Source of the DNA: JAJEAO01 sp963667635
GTDB taxonomy: Bacteria > Acidobacteriota > Vicinamibacteria > Marinacidobacterales > Marinacidobacteraceae
Assembly (NCBI GenBank): GCA_965232015.1
Contig: OZ246946.1
Span: forward strand, 3,038,001 to 3,102,000
Direction of reading: 5' to 3'
DNA: 64,000 bases
Positions 51,900 through 61,213 of the stretch are shown in pieces (position 1 is the stretch's first letter; each line of letters opens with the position of its first letter). The translations under genes were made by a program, and so were the position numbers. The notes below the pieces were generated by a model. The model ran no database searches, was not told where the DNA came from, and saw only the letters and a list, made by a program, of their open reading frames with translations.

Positions 51900-54814
51900 G
51901 CGTCCTCCCTTCCCGTAATCGCGGCTTCGATCTGCGCCGCGGCGTGGAACCGGCTCTCGATCCAGACGACGCGCCACTCGCCGAACCCGCCCCGGGTCGA
52001 GACCGCGTCGCACCAGCGATCGAGCCAGAGCCGCTTGGCCTCCTCGCTGGCCTCGCCAGCCTTCATCCCCTTGAACTCGATCACGAGGTGGAGCGGGGCC
52101 TCGCCCGGTTGGCGAGCGACCCGCGCCACGAAGTCCGGCTCGGTCCGCCGCCAGGCGTCGGTCTCCGGGTCGAACCAGGGGACTTCCCAGCCGAGCCGGA
52201 AGTTGCGCGCCCACGCCTCGATCCCGCGGTGGCCATCGAGGATCGCGGCGAGCTCCCTCTCAGACGCCGAGTGGCAGGCGGCGGCGTTCAGCTCGGAGTT
52301 CGTGGCGTCCCAGCGGTGGCGCAGCACCGTCTCGAAGTTCACGTCCGATGTATCCCGAACGCGGGGCGCCGACCGGTCGCGGGTGTCGGCGAAGACCGGC
52401 CGCAGCGCGCCGGGATGCTCGGTGGGCTCGCAGGCGGCGGCGATCGCCGGGATCGCGCGTTCGTCGAACTGCAGCGCGCTCGGATCAGGACAGGTGATTT
52501 GCGGCAGGGCGAGCCACGCCCGGACGGCGATCAGGGAATCGCTGAAGGCGGGCCGACGCTGGGCGCCGGAGGGATCGAGATGGCCCGCCACGCGTGCCGC
52601 CGCCCGCCACACGTCGGTCTCGACCCGGTCGCGGCGTTCGAACTCGCGCTCGCGGCCGGCGGGACCCGCCTCGTCGGTCCGCTCGGGCGTGGGCCGGGGC
52701 GGAACAGCGTGTGGCTCGACTTTCGCCGGGTTCAGTTTCCAGCGCCGGATCCGCTCGGGGGGCGCGTATCCGACGACCTGCGGGAAGCCGATCCGGAAGA
52801 ACGACCGCCCCGGGACGGTGTACACCTGCCACGGCTGGATCGGCGGTTGGGGGTCCGAGTCGTCCTCGTCCTCCGAGCGGGCGAAGGTGTAGGGGACGCC
52901 GAACACGTTGGCGTACTCGGGCCGCTGTTTCTCGTCGAAACCCGAGAACGACGTGCGCCGCAACGCGCGGCCGGTCACCTGTTCGCAGAGCAGCAGGCTT
53001 CCGAAGCGGCGGTAGCCGAAGATGTGGGTCACGTTCCGGGCGTCCCAGCCCTCGGTGAGCATCCCCACCGAGATCACGCAGCGGATGTGTTCGCCGGGCT
53101 CCCCCTTCCGACCGGTCGTCATGAAGATCTGCCGAATGGCGTCCTGCTTCTCGGCCTTCGTCCCGGCGTCCGGGGCGTGGAGCGCCGCCTGTTCCTCGAT
53201 GGCTTTCCCCAGTTTGCCCGTGACCGCATCGCTGGTCTCGAAGAGACGCGAGTGGACCAGCACCGTGGGCGGCTTCGCCCTCGGCGTCCCGTCGGGCTCG
53301 TAGTTCGACAGCAGCGGCAGGTTGCCGGGCGTTCCGACCCCTTCCGCGCGGGGAGAACCGGCGATCCAGCGGTGGAGCGTGTCGGCGTTTCGGACCTCGT
53401 TGGCGACCACGATGAAGATGGGCAGAACGCCCTTGCTCTCGAAGGCCGGAGTCACCCGATTCGCGTAGTGCCGGTAAAGCTGCTCGAGCGGCTCCCGGAC
53501 TCTCGGTTGGGGCTCGCCCTCCTTGATCTTTTGCTTCTTCGCGAAAAGGTAGATGTTGCGGTAGCGGGGCTCGTGGGATTCGATGTCATCGGCCACCGGG
53601 ACGCGCGGGACTTTGACCAGCCCGGATTCGATGGCGTCGAGCAGGGGGAAATCGGAGACGGTCCACGGGAAGATCTCGGAATCGAGCTGGACCGGTCGCC
53701 GGAGCCACATCGGAGTGGCGGAGAAGTCGAGCACGCGCTCGAGCCGGCCGGCGCGGTGGAGGGCGGCGAGCGCGGAGAACCACAGCGCCGCCGACTTCTG
53801 ATCGCGGCGCTCGTCGGCTTCGAGACCCCGCTGCGGCTCGCGCGGAGACGAGTAGCAGTGATGGGCCTCGTCATTGAAAACGACGAAGCGGGCGGCGGGC
53901 GTGTGGTCTCGGTCGAGGAGGCGGCGCAGCATCGCGTCCGGGGTCTCCTCCCACTCGCGGCCCTTGTCCCCGCCGGTGACGACGGCTTTCTCCTTGCCGC
54001 CCGCGTCCTCGATGCCGTCGAGCCCCTTTCGCGTCTGGAACTTCTGGAAGTTCAGGACGCTGACCCGTAACCGCCGCCGGACGCGGCCGAACCCGCGAGG
54101 CGTGATGGCGTCCCAGGTTGGATGCCTTTCGGTCGGATCGAGCGAGCTCTCCAGCCCGGCCTTCACGGTCAGGTTGGGCGCGATGGCGAGGAGATGGAGA
54201 GGCTCTTCGCGTCGCGAGGCCCACCAGAGCGCCAGCATCGCCATGAGGTGGGTCTTCCCGGTGCCCGTAGCCGCTTTCAGCGCGATTCGCGGGATGCCGT
54301 CGTTCCATTTCGCGTTCGTCTTGCGGAGACGGGCGTGGATCGCGGCGCACGTTGCGGGGTCGCTCGCCGGACCCGCTTCCAGCAGCCAGATCACGGTCTC
54401 GGCGGCTTCGAGCTGGCACCAGAACGGCCGCATCGGGATGCCCTCGGGCGGAGAGGACCAGTGGTCGAGCAGCTTCCGCGTGGTTCCCGAGACGCCGGGC
54501 CAGCTCTTCTCTCGCCACTCGTCCAGCAGCTCCCGGAGCTCGTTGATGGTTCGGTGCGGTTCCACGCGTGCCGCGGGGTCCGCGTCCACCCGGTCGGTTT
54601 CGGCGGCGAGAGGCAGGAGCGCCTGCCGGCTGCTGCGGCGCTTCGACGTGGGGCCGGGTCCGGGGACCTCGATTCGGGGCAGGCTGGGCCTGCGGCCGCG
54701 GTCCCTGATGTCCAGTGTCCGGCCGCGCGCGTCGAGCCGCCAGTGGTTGGTTGGGGCCTCGTAGGGGGTGCGGAGGACGGGCCCCCGGGCGCCGGCGTCG
54801 GCTGTTGGGGTCAA
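51896..54814 (-). CDS. Type III-like restriction subunit (DEAH helicase-nuclease)
   Basis: A 972-residue SF2 helicase-type restriction subunit, of the kind annotated as BPTD_3080-family restriction endonuclease. Walker A is ATGTGKT at 182-188 and the DEAH box is NDEAHH at 314-319; later motifs include SATPMW and the motif VI-like SVGMLTEGWDARNVTHIFGY...QVTGRALRR. The C-terminal ~250 residues hold a possible PD-(D/E)xK nuclease: ARNFRLGWEVPWFDPETD, TEPDFVAR, LHLVIEFKG. It would cut DNA not modified by the adjacent Mod. The start is a TTG that overlaps the previous gene's TGA. If Mod is switched off, unmodified sites would be exposed, so restriction may also depend on Mod, as in type III enzymes. 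Confidence 0.85.
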   Translation of the reverse strand: MTPTADAGARGPVLRTPYEAPTNHWRLDARGRTLDIRDRGRRPSLPRIEVPGPGPTSKRRSSRQALLPLAAETDRVDADPAARVEPHRTINELRELLDEWREKSWPGVSGTTRKLLDHWSSPPEGIPMRPFWCQLEAAETVIWLLEAGPASDPATCAAIHARLRKTNAKWNDGIPRIALKAATGTGKTHLMAMLALWWASRREEPLHLLAIAPNLTVKAGLESSLDPTERHPTWDAITPRGFGRVRRRLRVSVLNFQKFQTRKGLDGIEDAGGKEKAVVTGGDKGREWEETPDAMLRRLLDRDHTPAARFVVFNDEAHHCYSSPREPQRGLEADERRDQKSAALWFSALAALHRAGRLERVLDFSATPMWLRRPVQLDSEIFPWTVSDFPLLDAIESGLVKVPRVPVADDIESHEPRYRNIYLFAKKQKIKEGEPQPRVREPLEQLYRHYANRVTPAFESKGVLPIFIVVANEVRNADTLHRWIAGSPRAEGVGTPGNLPLLSNYEPDGTPRAKPPTVLVHSRLFETSDAVTGKLGKAIEEQAALHAPDAGTKAEKQDAIRQIFMTTGRKGEPGEHIRCVISVGMLTEGWDARNVTHIFGYRRFGSLLLCEQVTGRALRRTSFSGFDEKQRPEYANVFGVPYTFARSEDEDDSDPQPPIQPWQVYTVPGRSFFRIGFPQVVGYAPPERIRRWKLNPAKVEPHAVPPRPTPERTDEAGPAGREREFERRDRVETDVWRAAARVAGHLDPSGAQRRPAFSDSLIAVRAWLALPQITCPDPSALQFDERAIPAIAAACEPTEHPGALRPVFADTRDRSAPRVRDTSDVNFETVLRHRWDATNSELNAAACHSASERELAAILDGHRGIEAWARNFRLGWEVPWFDPETDAWRRTEPDFVARVARQPGEAPLHLVIEFKGMKAGEASEEAKRLWLDRWCDAVSTRGGFGEWRVVWIESRFHAAAQIEAAITGREDA

Positions 54815-55494
54815 CCGGCGGCGTCCGGCGCTCCGGCATTCCCCTTGAGGATGCGGCGGGCGCGGGTGGTGTTGAAGACGCCGCAGGAACAGAAGCGCGC
54901 CATCGTCTCAGCGCACTCCTCCGGCTTCTTGCGCCCGGTACGCACCCAGTCGAGCATCTTCCGGGCGAGGCCGAAGGAGAGCATCCCGTGCCCGCACATG
55001 GTGGAGAGCGTGAGCGTGTCGCGGTCGGGGAGGCGGTCGAGGTTCCCGAAGAAGCCGAGCGAGTACTCGACGCTGTGCCTCGTGATGCCGGCCTCGCGGG
55101 CGAGCTCGTCAGCGCGGCCGAGGAGGCTGCTCACGTTGATCGAGAGGCCGATGTCCGCTTCGCGCAGATCGCGGAGGAACGCGACCAGGTTCTCCTCGCG
55201 GTCGAAGACGGCGGAGACGACCGTGGGGGCGTTGACCCCTTCCCGGATCGTCCGCTTCGGGAGGCGCTTCCGTCGCAGCCAGTGCGCCAGCGGGTTCAGT
55301 CGGGAGGAACGGAAGATGCCGCCCCGCGTGGCGTCGCCGAGATTGATCGGCTGGTGGCGCATGGCGATCTCGGTGAAGCGCCGCAGCTTCTCCGGGGATC
55401 CCTCGTCGTTGACGCCGCGCGCCGCCATCGCGAAGACGATGTAGTCGTCGGTGAGCGTCTCCGGGGCTCCGTAGCGGTGGAGGGTGTTCGTCAC
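54811..55494 (-). CDS. Cysteine-rich conserved protein coupled to the restriction gene
   Basis: A 227-residue protein from GTG 55494 (TNTLHRYGAPETLTDDYIVF). It has no signal peptide. The C-terminal ~60 residues hold four Cys: TMCGHGMLSFGLARKM, PEECAETMARFCSCGVFNTT. The spacing suggests an iron-sulfur or zinc site. I do not know the family. The final NAGAPDAAG is encoded by a fragment of the intergenic palindromic repeat, and the TGA overlaps the Res TTG start (TTGA), so translation is coupled. It may be part of the Mod/Res operon or merely an unrelated gene upstream. Confidence 0.68.
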   Translation of the reverse strand: MTNTLHRYGAPETLTDDYIVFAMAARGVNDEGSPEKLRRFTEIAMRHQPINLGDATRGGIFRSSRLNPLAHWLRRKRLPKRTIREGVNAPTVVSAVFDREENLVAFLRDLREADIGLSINVSSLLGRADELAREAGITRHSVEYSLGFFGNLDRLPDRDTLTLSTMCGHGMLSFGLARKMLDWVRTGRKKPEECAETMARFCSCGVFNTTRARRILKGNAGAPDAAG

Positions 55495-55499
55495 GGGCG

Positions 55500-55932
55500 G
55501 CCAAGGATATTCGTCGGCCGGAGCGCCGGACGGCGCGCCGGACTCCAGTCCCTTGCCGGCGCGCCGGACTCCAGTCCGGCAATTCCCGAGCGAGCTGCCG
55601 GAGCGCCGGACCGCTGGCCGTGGTTCGACGATGACGTCGCCTACCCGCAAGAGCCGTCCTCCGTGCACTTGCGAACTGGTGAAGAGTCCGGACTCCAGTT
55701 CGGCGCGGACAGCCAGGTGAGCCGTTGCGAGTCTGAATGGGGTCGCCGTGCCGCACCCCGCCCCGCCCCCGCCCCCACCGGGAGAACTGGCCGGGAGAGC
55801 TGGCCGGGAGAACTGGCCGGGAGAACCGGTGGAGAGCGGCGCTCCATACGGCACCGGTCGCGAGGGATGCTCGGTGCCGGACTGGAGTCCGGCGTTCCGA
55901 CGGCGCGCCGGCATCCTTAGACTCTGCGGCGC
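55500..55932. repeat. Large palindromic-repeat cluster
   Basis: About 430 bp without a supported gene. CCGGACTCCAGTCCGG occurs at 55564-55579 and, inverted (CCGGACTGGAGTCCGG), at 55877-55892, with partial copies at 55537 and 55687. Near 55777 CCACCGGGAGAACTGGC is followed by three tandem CGGGAGAACTGGC-like units. The segment separates two divergent genes. Confidence 0.85.
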
Positions 55933-57330
55933 ATGTGGAAGCCAGTCGAAATCGCGGGCGGGACCCCAGTTGATCGGTGGACCGGCGGATGGCCGGCGGC
56001 CAGGGCGCCTGCCGAAGGGCGGTCGTGGAAACTGTTTCTGAACCGGGACCGGGGAGTGGCCCGGTCGGCAGCCGCGGCGGCGGGCGACTCCTCCGACCGG
56101 GGGGCGACCTTCGTCCCGCCGGACGCCGCCGACCTGCCGCTCCTGCTCGAGCGCCTCGGGCCCGTCCCGGCGGAGGCGCGAACCGTCTTCCTCGCCGACC
56201 TCCACCGGGCGTTCCCGTGCCGGGGACCGATTCGGCGCGCGAAGGGGAGGGCGGAGACGCCGCCGGTCCCGGTCGTCGCGACCCCGGCCTACCTGCTCGC
56301 CCGGCTCACCCGTCTCGGTGCGGGGGAGCGGCGCCTCCTCGCCTCGGCGGGGGAGGACGAGATCGTGCGGCGGGCGCCGGATCTCCTCCAGGGCCGCAGC
56401 GCCGCGTGTCGGTTCGAGGTGGTTCGGAAGGCGGTCCCTCCGTCGGGTCCGGCCCCCATCACCGGACCGGGAGCGGCGGAACTCGAAGCGGCGGCGGACG
56501 CCTTCGGGGTGCTTCGGGTCGCGCTCCACGCCCCCGACGTGGTGGTGCGCGCGAAAGCCGCCGCCGCCGGGGCCGCGGCGGATCCAGACAACGCCGTCGC
56601 CCATCTCCTGCTCGGTTGCTCGCTCGCGGAGCGGCGCAAGCCGGCGGGGGCCGCGCAAGCGTTCCGGGCGGCGCTGGAGCGGGATCCGGAGTTCGCAGCC
56701 GCCCACTTCGAGCTGGGCAAGACGATGATCGTGCTCGACGACCTCGAGGCGGCGCTCGCGAGCTTCACCCGGGCGACCGAGACGCTCCCCGAGTTCGGCC
56801 CCGGCTGGGCGAACGCCGGGGCGTCGTTCGGCGAGCTGGAGCGGCCCGCCGAGGCGCTCGCGCCGTTGACCCGGGCGGTCGAGCTGGATCCGCTGAGCCA
56901 TTCGCTGGCGTCCAACCTGGGGGTGACGCTGCGCGACCTGGGGCGGCTGCCGGAGGCGGAAGCCGCGTTCCGGCGGGCGCTGGCCCTCGCGCCCGACTTC
57001 GTGTTCGGGCGCTACAACCTGGCGGGCGCGGTCTATCTGCAGGGGCGGCACGGGGAGGCGGTGGATCTGTTCGAGAAGGCGGTGGCGATGGATCCGACCG
57101 GATCGGCGCGGCAGAAGCTGCTCCTCGCCGCCGCCCGGCTCGCCGCCGGGGACGAGGCGGGGGCGATCGGCGACTACCGGGCGGTCTTCGATGCGCTCGA
57201 AGGGCGGATGCGGCTCGACATGAAGAAGGTCGCGCAGTGGGACCTCCGGCGTCTGGCCGAGCGAGCCGGCCTCACGCCCGCGATCCGCCGGGTCGCCGGC
57301 GTTCTCCGAGACATCGCCCGGCCCGCCTGA
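55933..57330 (+). CDS. TPR-repeat protein
   Basis: A 465-residue cytoplasmic-looking protein. The N-terminal ~160 residues are unrecognised; the C-terminal ~290 hold about seven tetratricopeptide repeats such as AAQAFRAALERDPEFAAAHF, ALAPLTRAVELDPLSHSLAS and AEAAFRRALALAPDFVFGRY. TPR arrays mediate protein-protein contacts. No signal peptide or membrane segment is seen. The neighbours do not suggest a pathway. Confidence 0.78.
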   Translation: MWKPVEIAGGTPVDRWTGGWPAARAPAEGRSWKLFLNRDRGVARSAAAAAGDSSDRGATFVPPDAADLPLLLERLGPVPAEARTVFLADLHRAFPCRGPIRRAKGRAETPPVPVVATPAYLLARLTRLGAGERRLLASAGEDEIVRRAPDLLQGRSAACRFEVVRKAVPPSGPAPITGPGAAELEAAADAFGVLRVALHAPDVVVRAKAAAAGAAADPDNAVAHLLLGCSLAERRKPAGAAQAFRAALERDPEFAAAHFELGKTMIVLDDLEAALASFTRATETLPEFGPGWANAGASFGELERPAEALAPLTRAVELDPLSHSLASNLGVTLRDLGRLPEAEAAFRRALALAPDFVFGRYNLAGAVYLQGRHGEAVDLFEKAVAMDPTGSARQKLLLAAARLAAGDEAGAIGDYRAVFDALEGRMRLDMKKVAQWDLRRLAERAGLTPAIRRVAGVLRDIARPA

Positions 57331-57457
57331 CCCGGTGGGCCGACCGGCCGGACGCGCAACCCGCCTGCTCCGCGGCCTTCGACAGGCTCCGTTCCCCGAA
57401 CGCGAGACAGCGGATCCATTGCGCCGGGGAGGGTTTGGCGAAGTGACGGCATCAGAC

Positions 57458-57492
57458 TCACAGAATCTGTGATTCCGTGAATCTTCTATACT
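57458..57492 (+). promoter_or_regulatory. VapBC promoter with overlapping operator palindromes
   Basis: TCACAG-AAT-CTGTGA (57458-57472) and GATTC-CGT-GAATC (57471-57483) are two adjoining perfect palindromes, followed by a -10 box TATACT at 57487-57492. The ATG of vapB is at 57499, so transcription would start at or next to the start codon, giving a leaderless mRNA. The palindromes are good candidates for VapB autorepression. Confidence 0.6.
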
Positions 57493-57498
57493 GTGTCC

Positions 57499-57801
57499 AT
57501 GCGCAACATCACGGTATCCGTTGACGAGGAGACGCACCGCGTGGCGCGCCTGCAGGCCGCAAGCTTGGGCGTTTCCGTCTCCGCACTCGTGCGCAGCTAC
57601 CTACGCTCCCTGGAGCCGCAAGGAGTCGGCCTGAGCCCGGCGGAACAGCTCGGACGAACACTGGCGCGAGTTGACGAGTCCATGCGTCGGGATGGGCGCG
57701 TGTTCCACGCCGCCGACCGGCTCTCCCGGGATGCCCTGCATGACCGCGGGGCCCGGCGACGCGACGAGAGCGACCGAAGGGAGAGCGATGCGCTTCGTTG
57801 A
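57499..57801 (+). CDS. VapB-like antitoxin
   Basis: A 100-residue antitoxin (MRNITVSVDEETHRVARLQA) with an N-terminal ribbon-helix-helix type DNA-binding segment and a C-terminal toxin-binding tail (FHAADRLSRDALHDRG). It is closely related to the antitoxin at 17.9 kb. A GTG six bases upstream is an alternative start, but the ATG matches the paralogue. Its end overlaps the vapC start by 14 bp, so the pair is coupled. Confidence 0.85.
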   Translation: MRNITVSVDEETHRVARLQAASLGVSVSALVRSYLRSLEPQGVGLSPAEQLGRTLARVDESMRRDGRVFHAADRLSRDALHDRGARRRDESDRRESDALR

Positions 57802-58201
57802 TACGAATGTCGTGCTGTACGCGATCAGCCGGGCGCCGGATGAACGGCAGAAGAGGGAACGCGCCCTCTCGCTCCTCAAGTCCTCGGATCTTGCACTCTC
57901 GACCCAGGTGATCCAGGAGTTCTACGTCCAGGCGACCCGCCCGACTCGGCCAGGCGGCGCGCTCAGCCACGACGAGGCGGCAACGGTGATCCGCGATCTC
58001 GAGCGCTTTCCAGTCCAGCCGGTGACGCTCCGCGTCATCCGGGACGCGCTCGTGATCCGGGTGCGCTTCCGAGTCTCCTACTGGGATGCCGCCATTCTGG
58101 CGGCGGCGCGGCTCGCCGGCTGCCGCACCGTGCTTTCGGAGGACCTGAGCTCCGGGCAGGACTACGGGGGCGTCCGGGTGGCGAATCCGTTCGCGACCTG
58201 A
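57788..58201 (+). CDS. VapC-type PIN-domain ribonuclease toxin
   Basis: A 137-residue toxin. The acidic catalytic residues of a PIN domain are all present: D5 (FVDTNV), E44 (VIQEFY), D100 (SYWDAAIL) and D119 (SEDLSSG). It would cleave RNA, typically tRNA, when released from VapB. This is the only intact VapC in the window; three other VapBC-like loci have lost or broken toxins. Confidence 0.9.
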   Translation: MRFVDTNVVLYAISRAPDERQKRERALSLLKSSDLALSTQVIQEFYVQATRPTRPGGALSHDEAATVIRDLERFPVQPVTLRVIRDALVIRVRFRVSYWDAAILAAARLAGCRTVLSEDLSSGQDYGGVRVANPFAT

Positions 58202-58345
58202 AGCGCCGACCGGGGCGAACCCGGGTGTGCGGCGGAATCGAATTTGACTCCGGGGTCCCCTACCCGGTACAAGAGATCTCCCTGCACACGGGCTTGGGGT
58301 CTTTGTGCCCCGGATCTGCTGGGGTGGGGAGGAGGAAAATCGCCC

Positions 58346-59833
58346 ATGAGCAACCCTCGGAAACAGCGCGTCCTCGCGTGGAGCGTGGCCGGCCTTTTCC
58401 TTTTCGCCGGGTTCGCCGGAGCGCAGCAGGAGACGGAAGAAACCGAGGCCGAGCAGCCGGCGCAGACGCAGGCCGCCGAAGGCCAGCGGCACCCCCTGCT
58501 CCCGCCCCATGAGGTCCTGAACGAGTTCGGCGTCATCAGCTCCAGCGGGCACGACGACGGCGGCTGGGCGCTCGACCCGTCGCTGCGGGTGCCGGAGCAG
58601 TACCAGTATCGGCGGCGCGACCAGCAGCTCCGCGAAGTGGACCTGACCGGCAATCAACTCCCGCCGATCCTCACCGAGATGCGGGTGCTCACCAAGACCG
58701 CGATGCCGGGGGACGAGATCCGGGCGATCGCCCGCGTGGTCTCGCCCTACAACAAGGCGCAGTCCTTCGTCTCCCTGTTCTACAACCGGGAGCTCGGCCG
58801 CGCGGCGACGATGTACATCAACTTCCAGCCCCGCGCCGACGACGAGACGCTCTTCCTTGGCCGCGGCAAGCTGTCGCCCTATGCGGCGCCGGGCCGCTAC
58901 GTGGTCGGCACCACGATCATCGCTGACAAGGTGGGCGACCGGAAGGCCTACTGGGCCGACTTCCACAAGGCCATGCAGGAAGAGGACGGCTCCCCCATCG
59001 GGTTCCAGGTCTCCGAGGGGCCGACGACCGACATGACCGCGCCCACCCTGAAATCCGTCACCGTGGACACCGAGCGGGTCCGCGCCGGCGGCGGGCTGAT
59101 CCACTACGAGGTGCTCGCCGAGGACGACGTCTCGGGTCCGACCGAGGCCGAGACGATGTGGGTCTCGCCCACCGGTTACCACCAGATCCGCTCCACGATG
59201 GTGATGGTCGGCGCCGAGCCGGGCCGTTTCCGCGGCGCGCTCCAGATCCCGCAGTGGTACGAGGGCGGCGAGTGGCAGATGATGCGGGTCACGCTCAAGG
59301 ACCACGCCACCAACATCCGCTACTACTTCAACCGGACCGAGCCGCTCATGGAAGCGGCCACGGTGCAGGTGGATCAGGAGAAGGAGATGGTGGACCAGAC
59401 CCCGGCCAAGGTGCTGGCGGTCCAGTTCACCAAGACCGAGGCGAAACTGGGCGAGCAGGTCGGGATCACCGTGCTGGCCGAGGACAACCTCTCCGGCGTC
59501 CACGGGATCGAGGGCTATGTCCGCTCCCCGAACGGCGCCGACGCGGTGAAGGTGAAGCTCAAGAGCATGACGCCGGAGATGGGCGGCTTCGTGGCCCTGA
59601 ACCGGCCCTCGAAGCTGCCGGAACCCCACATCTGGACCGGCTCCTTCACCGTGACCGACACGATGGAGTGGGGCGACTGGGAGCTCGTCCGGCTCGGAAT
59701 CGCCGACGCCGCGAGGAACTTCTACATCTACTACGAGGACCGTGACCCCGAGATCGACGGCGTCACCGTCCGGTTCTACAATGAGGACGAGGAAAACACG
59801 ACCGCCCCGAGCGGCGAGGAGGGTCTGAAGTGA
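58346..59833 (+). CDS. Exported protein with two Ig-like repeats
   Basis: A 495-residue secreted protein. The ATG at 58346 follows GGAGGAAAA. The signal peptide (VLAWSVAGLFLFAGFAGAQQ) is followed by a Glu/Gln-rich linker. Two similar beta-sandwich units are visible: TLKSVTVDTERVRAGGGLIH..LAEDDVSG and KVLAVQFTKTEAKLGEQVGI..LAEDNLSG, suggesting repeated Ig/cadherin-like folds. It may be a surface or periplasmic binding protein. Its TGA overlaps the ATG of a Tat-exported hydrolase-like gene, so they act together. Confidence 0.72.
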   Translation: MSNPRKQRVLAWSVAGLFLFAGFAGAQQETEETEAEQPAQTQAAEGQRHPLLPPHEVLNEFGVISSSGHDDGGWALDPSLRVPEQYQYRRRDQQLREVDLTGNQLPPILTEMRVLTKTAMPGDEIRAIARVVSPYNKAQSFVSLFYNRELGRAATMYINFQPRADDETLFLGRGKLSPYAAPGRYVVGTTIIADKVGDRKAYWADFHKAMQEEDGSPIGFQVSEGPTTDMTAPTLKSVTVDTERVRAGGGLIHYEVLAEDDVSGPTEAETMWVSPTGYHQIRSTMVMVGAEPGRFRGALQIPQWYEGGEWQMMRVTLKDHATNIRYYFNRTEPLMEAATVQVDQEKEMVDQTPAKVLAVQFTKTEAKLGEQVGITVLAEDNLSGVHGIEGYVRSPNGADAVKVKLKSMTPEMGGFVALNRPSKLPEPHIWTGSFTVTDTMEWGDWELVRLGIADAARNFYIYYEDRDPEIDGVTVRFYNEDEENTTAPSGEEGLK

Positions 59834-61158
59834 TGGACCGCAGAGATTTCTTCAAACTGGGCGCCGCGGCGGGCGCGGGGGCGGTTCTGACCACCCGCAA
59901 CGCCGCCGGGAGTCCGATCTTCGAGGCCGGGGCCGGGATCCCGCAGGGAGGCATGGTCCTCCCCGAGAACCCGGGCTTCAAGACGAAGCATCTCGTCACG
60001 GTCATCCTGGGCAACGGCGCCCGGAAGAACGACGTGATCGGCAACCCCGAGCACTCCCCCTTCCAGACGAAGATGGCCGACGAGGCCACCGTGTTCACCG
60101 AGGACTACGGCGAGACCGCGAACCTCCACGGCTACATGTACACCGAGGTCCTGTGTGGTCGCGACGCTCCGGCGCAGCGGCCCCGCTACCCGACCTGGGC
60201 CGAGTACATCCGCAAGAAGAGCGGCGGCTCCGCGACCGACTACTGGACGCTGCAGGGCGCTTCCTACTACCGGGCGTGGACCTGGGACGTGAAGCACTTC
60301 AGCCAGCACCCCGAGTACGGCGTGAAGGACGGCTCCACCAGCCTGACCATGAACCGGATCTTCTATCCGGAGCAGACGCTCAACGCGGCGCAGATCGTGG
60401 ACCTGAATGTCGAAAAGGGCCTCGGCCACACGCCGCAGGAACGGAAGCGGGTCGAGGACTTCATCGCTGGCGTGCTCGAGAGCAAGTCCTACATCCCGCC
60501 CTCCACGAGGGAGCCGGTGATCAACCGCGAGATCCCCTACGGCGACGCCCAGGTGCTCACGCTGGTGCCGCAGATCCTCAAGGAGTTCAAGCCGCGTTCG
60601 ATCACCGCGCAGATCCTCGCGCTCGACGACGCCCACGCCGACTTCGGGTTCTGGGACTACAACACGGACTACTGGGAGTACATCAAGCACATCAAGACCA
60701 CCGATGAGCTGATCGGCAACCTGTGGAACGAGATCCAGTCCGACCCGTATCTGCGCGACACCACCGCCCTCGTGATCCGTCCCGAGTGCGGGCGCGACGA
60801 CGAGGTGAACATCTACGGGCAGCTCGGACACAGCCCGGGCAACTACTACGCCCACTATGTCTGGTTCATGGCGCTCGGCCCCGACTTCAAGAAGGGCCAC
60901 ACCGTGACCGAGCGGGTGCAGCGGCGGGACATCGTGCCGACGCTGACCTACCTCATGTCCGGGGAGAACGCCGAGTACGCCACCGGGCACGTCCGGACCC
61001 AGATGTTCAAGGACGAGTACAACCTCCCGCCGTACATCCTTCCGCCCACCGCCGAGGTCAAGGAACCCGTCGTGGACTGGGAGAAGATCGTCGAGGAGCG
61101 CCAGACCGCCGAGAAGGTGAAGCAGTTCGCCCGCTCCACGGTCGGCTACGGGGACTGA
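59833..61158 (+). CDS. Tat-exported alkaline phosphatase/sulfatase-superfamily-like protein
   Basis: A 441-residue protein with a twin-arginine signal (MDRRDFFKLGAAAGAGAVLT). The mature part has a pattern like alkaline phosphatase-superfamily or DUF1501 proteins: HLVTVILGNGARKND near the start, ILALDDAHADFGFWDYNTDY and a late RPECGRDDEVNIYGQLGHSP with Asp/His that could bind metals. The catalytic nucleophile is not obvious. Tat export implies folding in the cytoplasm with a cofactor. The ATG at 59833 overlaps the previous stop (TGATG). Confidence 0.7.
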   Translation: MDRRDFFKLGAAAGAGAVLTTRNAAGSPIFEAGAGIPQGGMVLPENPGFKTKHLVTVILGNGARKNDVIGNPEHSPFQTKMADEATVFTEDYGETANLHGYMYTEVLCGRDAPAQRPRYPTWAEYIRKKSGGSATDYWTLQGASYYRAWTWDVKHFSQHPEYGVKDGSTSLTMNRIFYPEQTLNAAQIVDLNVEKGLGHTPQERKRVEDFIAGVLESKSYIPPSTREPVINREIPYGDAQVLTLVPQILKEFKPRSITAQILALDDAHADFGFWDYNTDYWEYIKHIKTTDELIGNLWNEIQSDPYLRDTTALVIRPECGRDDEVNIYGQLGHSPGNYYAHYVWFMALGPDFKKGHTVTERVQRRDIVPTLTYLMSGENAEYATGHVRTQMFKDEYNLPPYILPPTAEVKEPVVDWEKIVEERQTAEKVKQFARSTVGYGD

Positions 61159-61213
61159 TCCGGATCAACCGGCGCCCGTCGAAACCACTCTCACCGCAAG
61201 GAGACCACCGAAA

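Noticed and set aside
55777..55850. Possible CRISPR-like array (tandem GGGAGAACTGGCC units)
   Set aside because: Units are contiguous and without spacers of constant length; no cas genes are present.
55500..55930. Short ORFs reading LPDWSPAL or CRTGVRRSG peptides in many gaps
   Set aside because: These are translations of the intergenic palindromic repeat in different frames, not genes.
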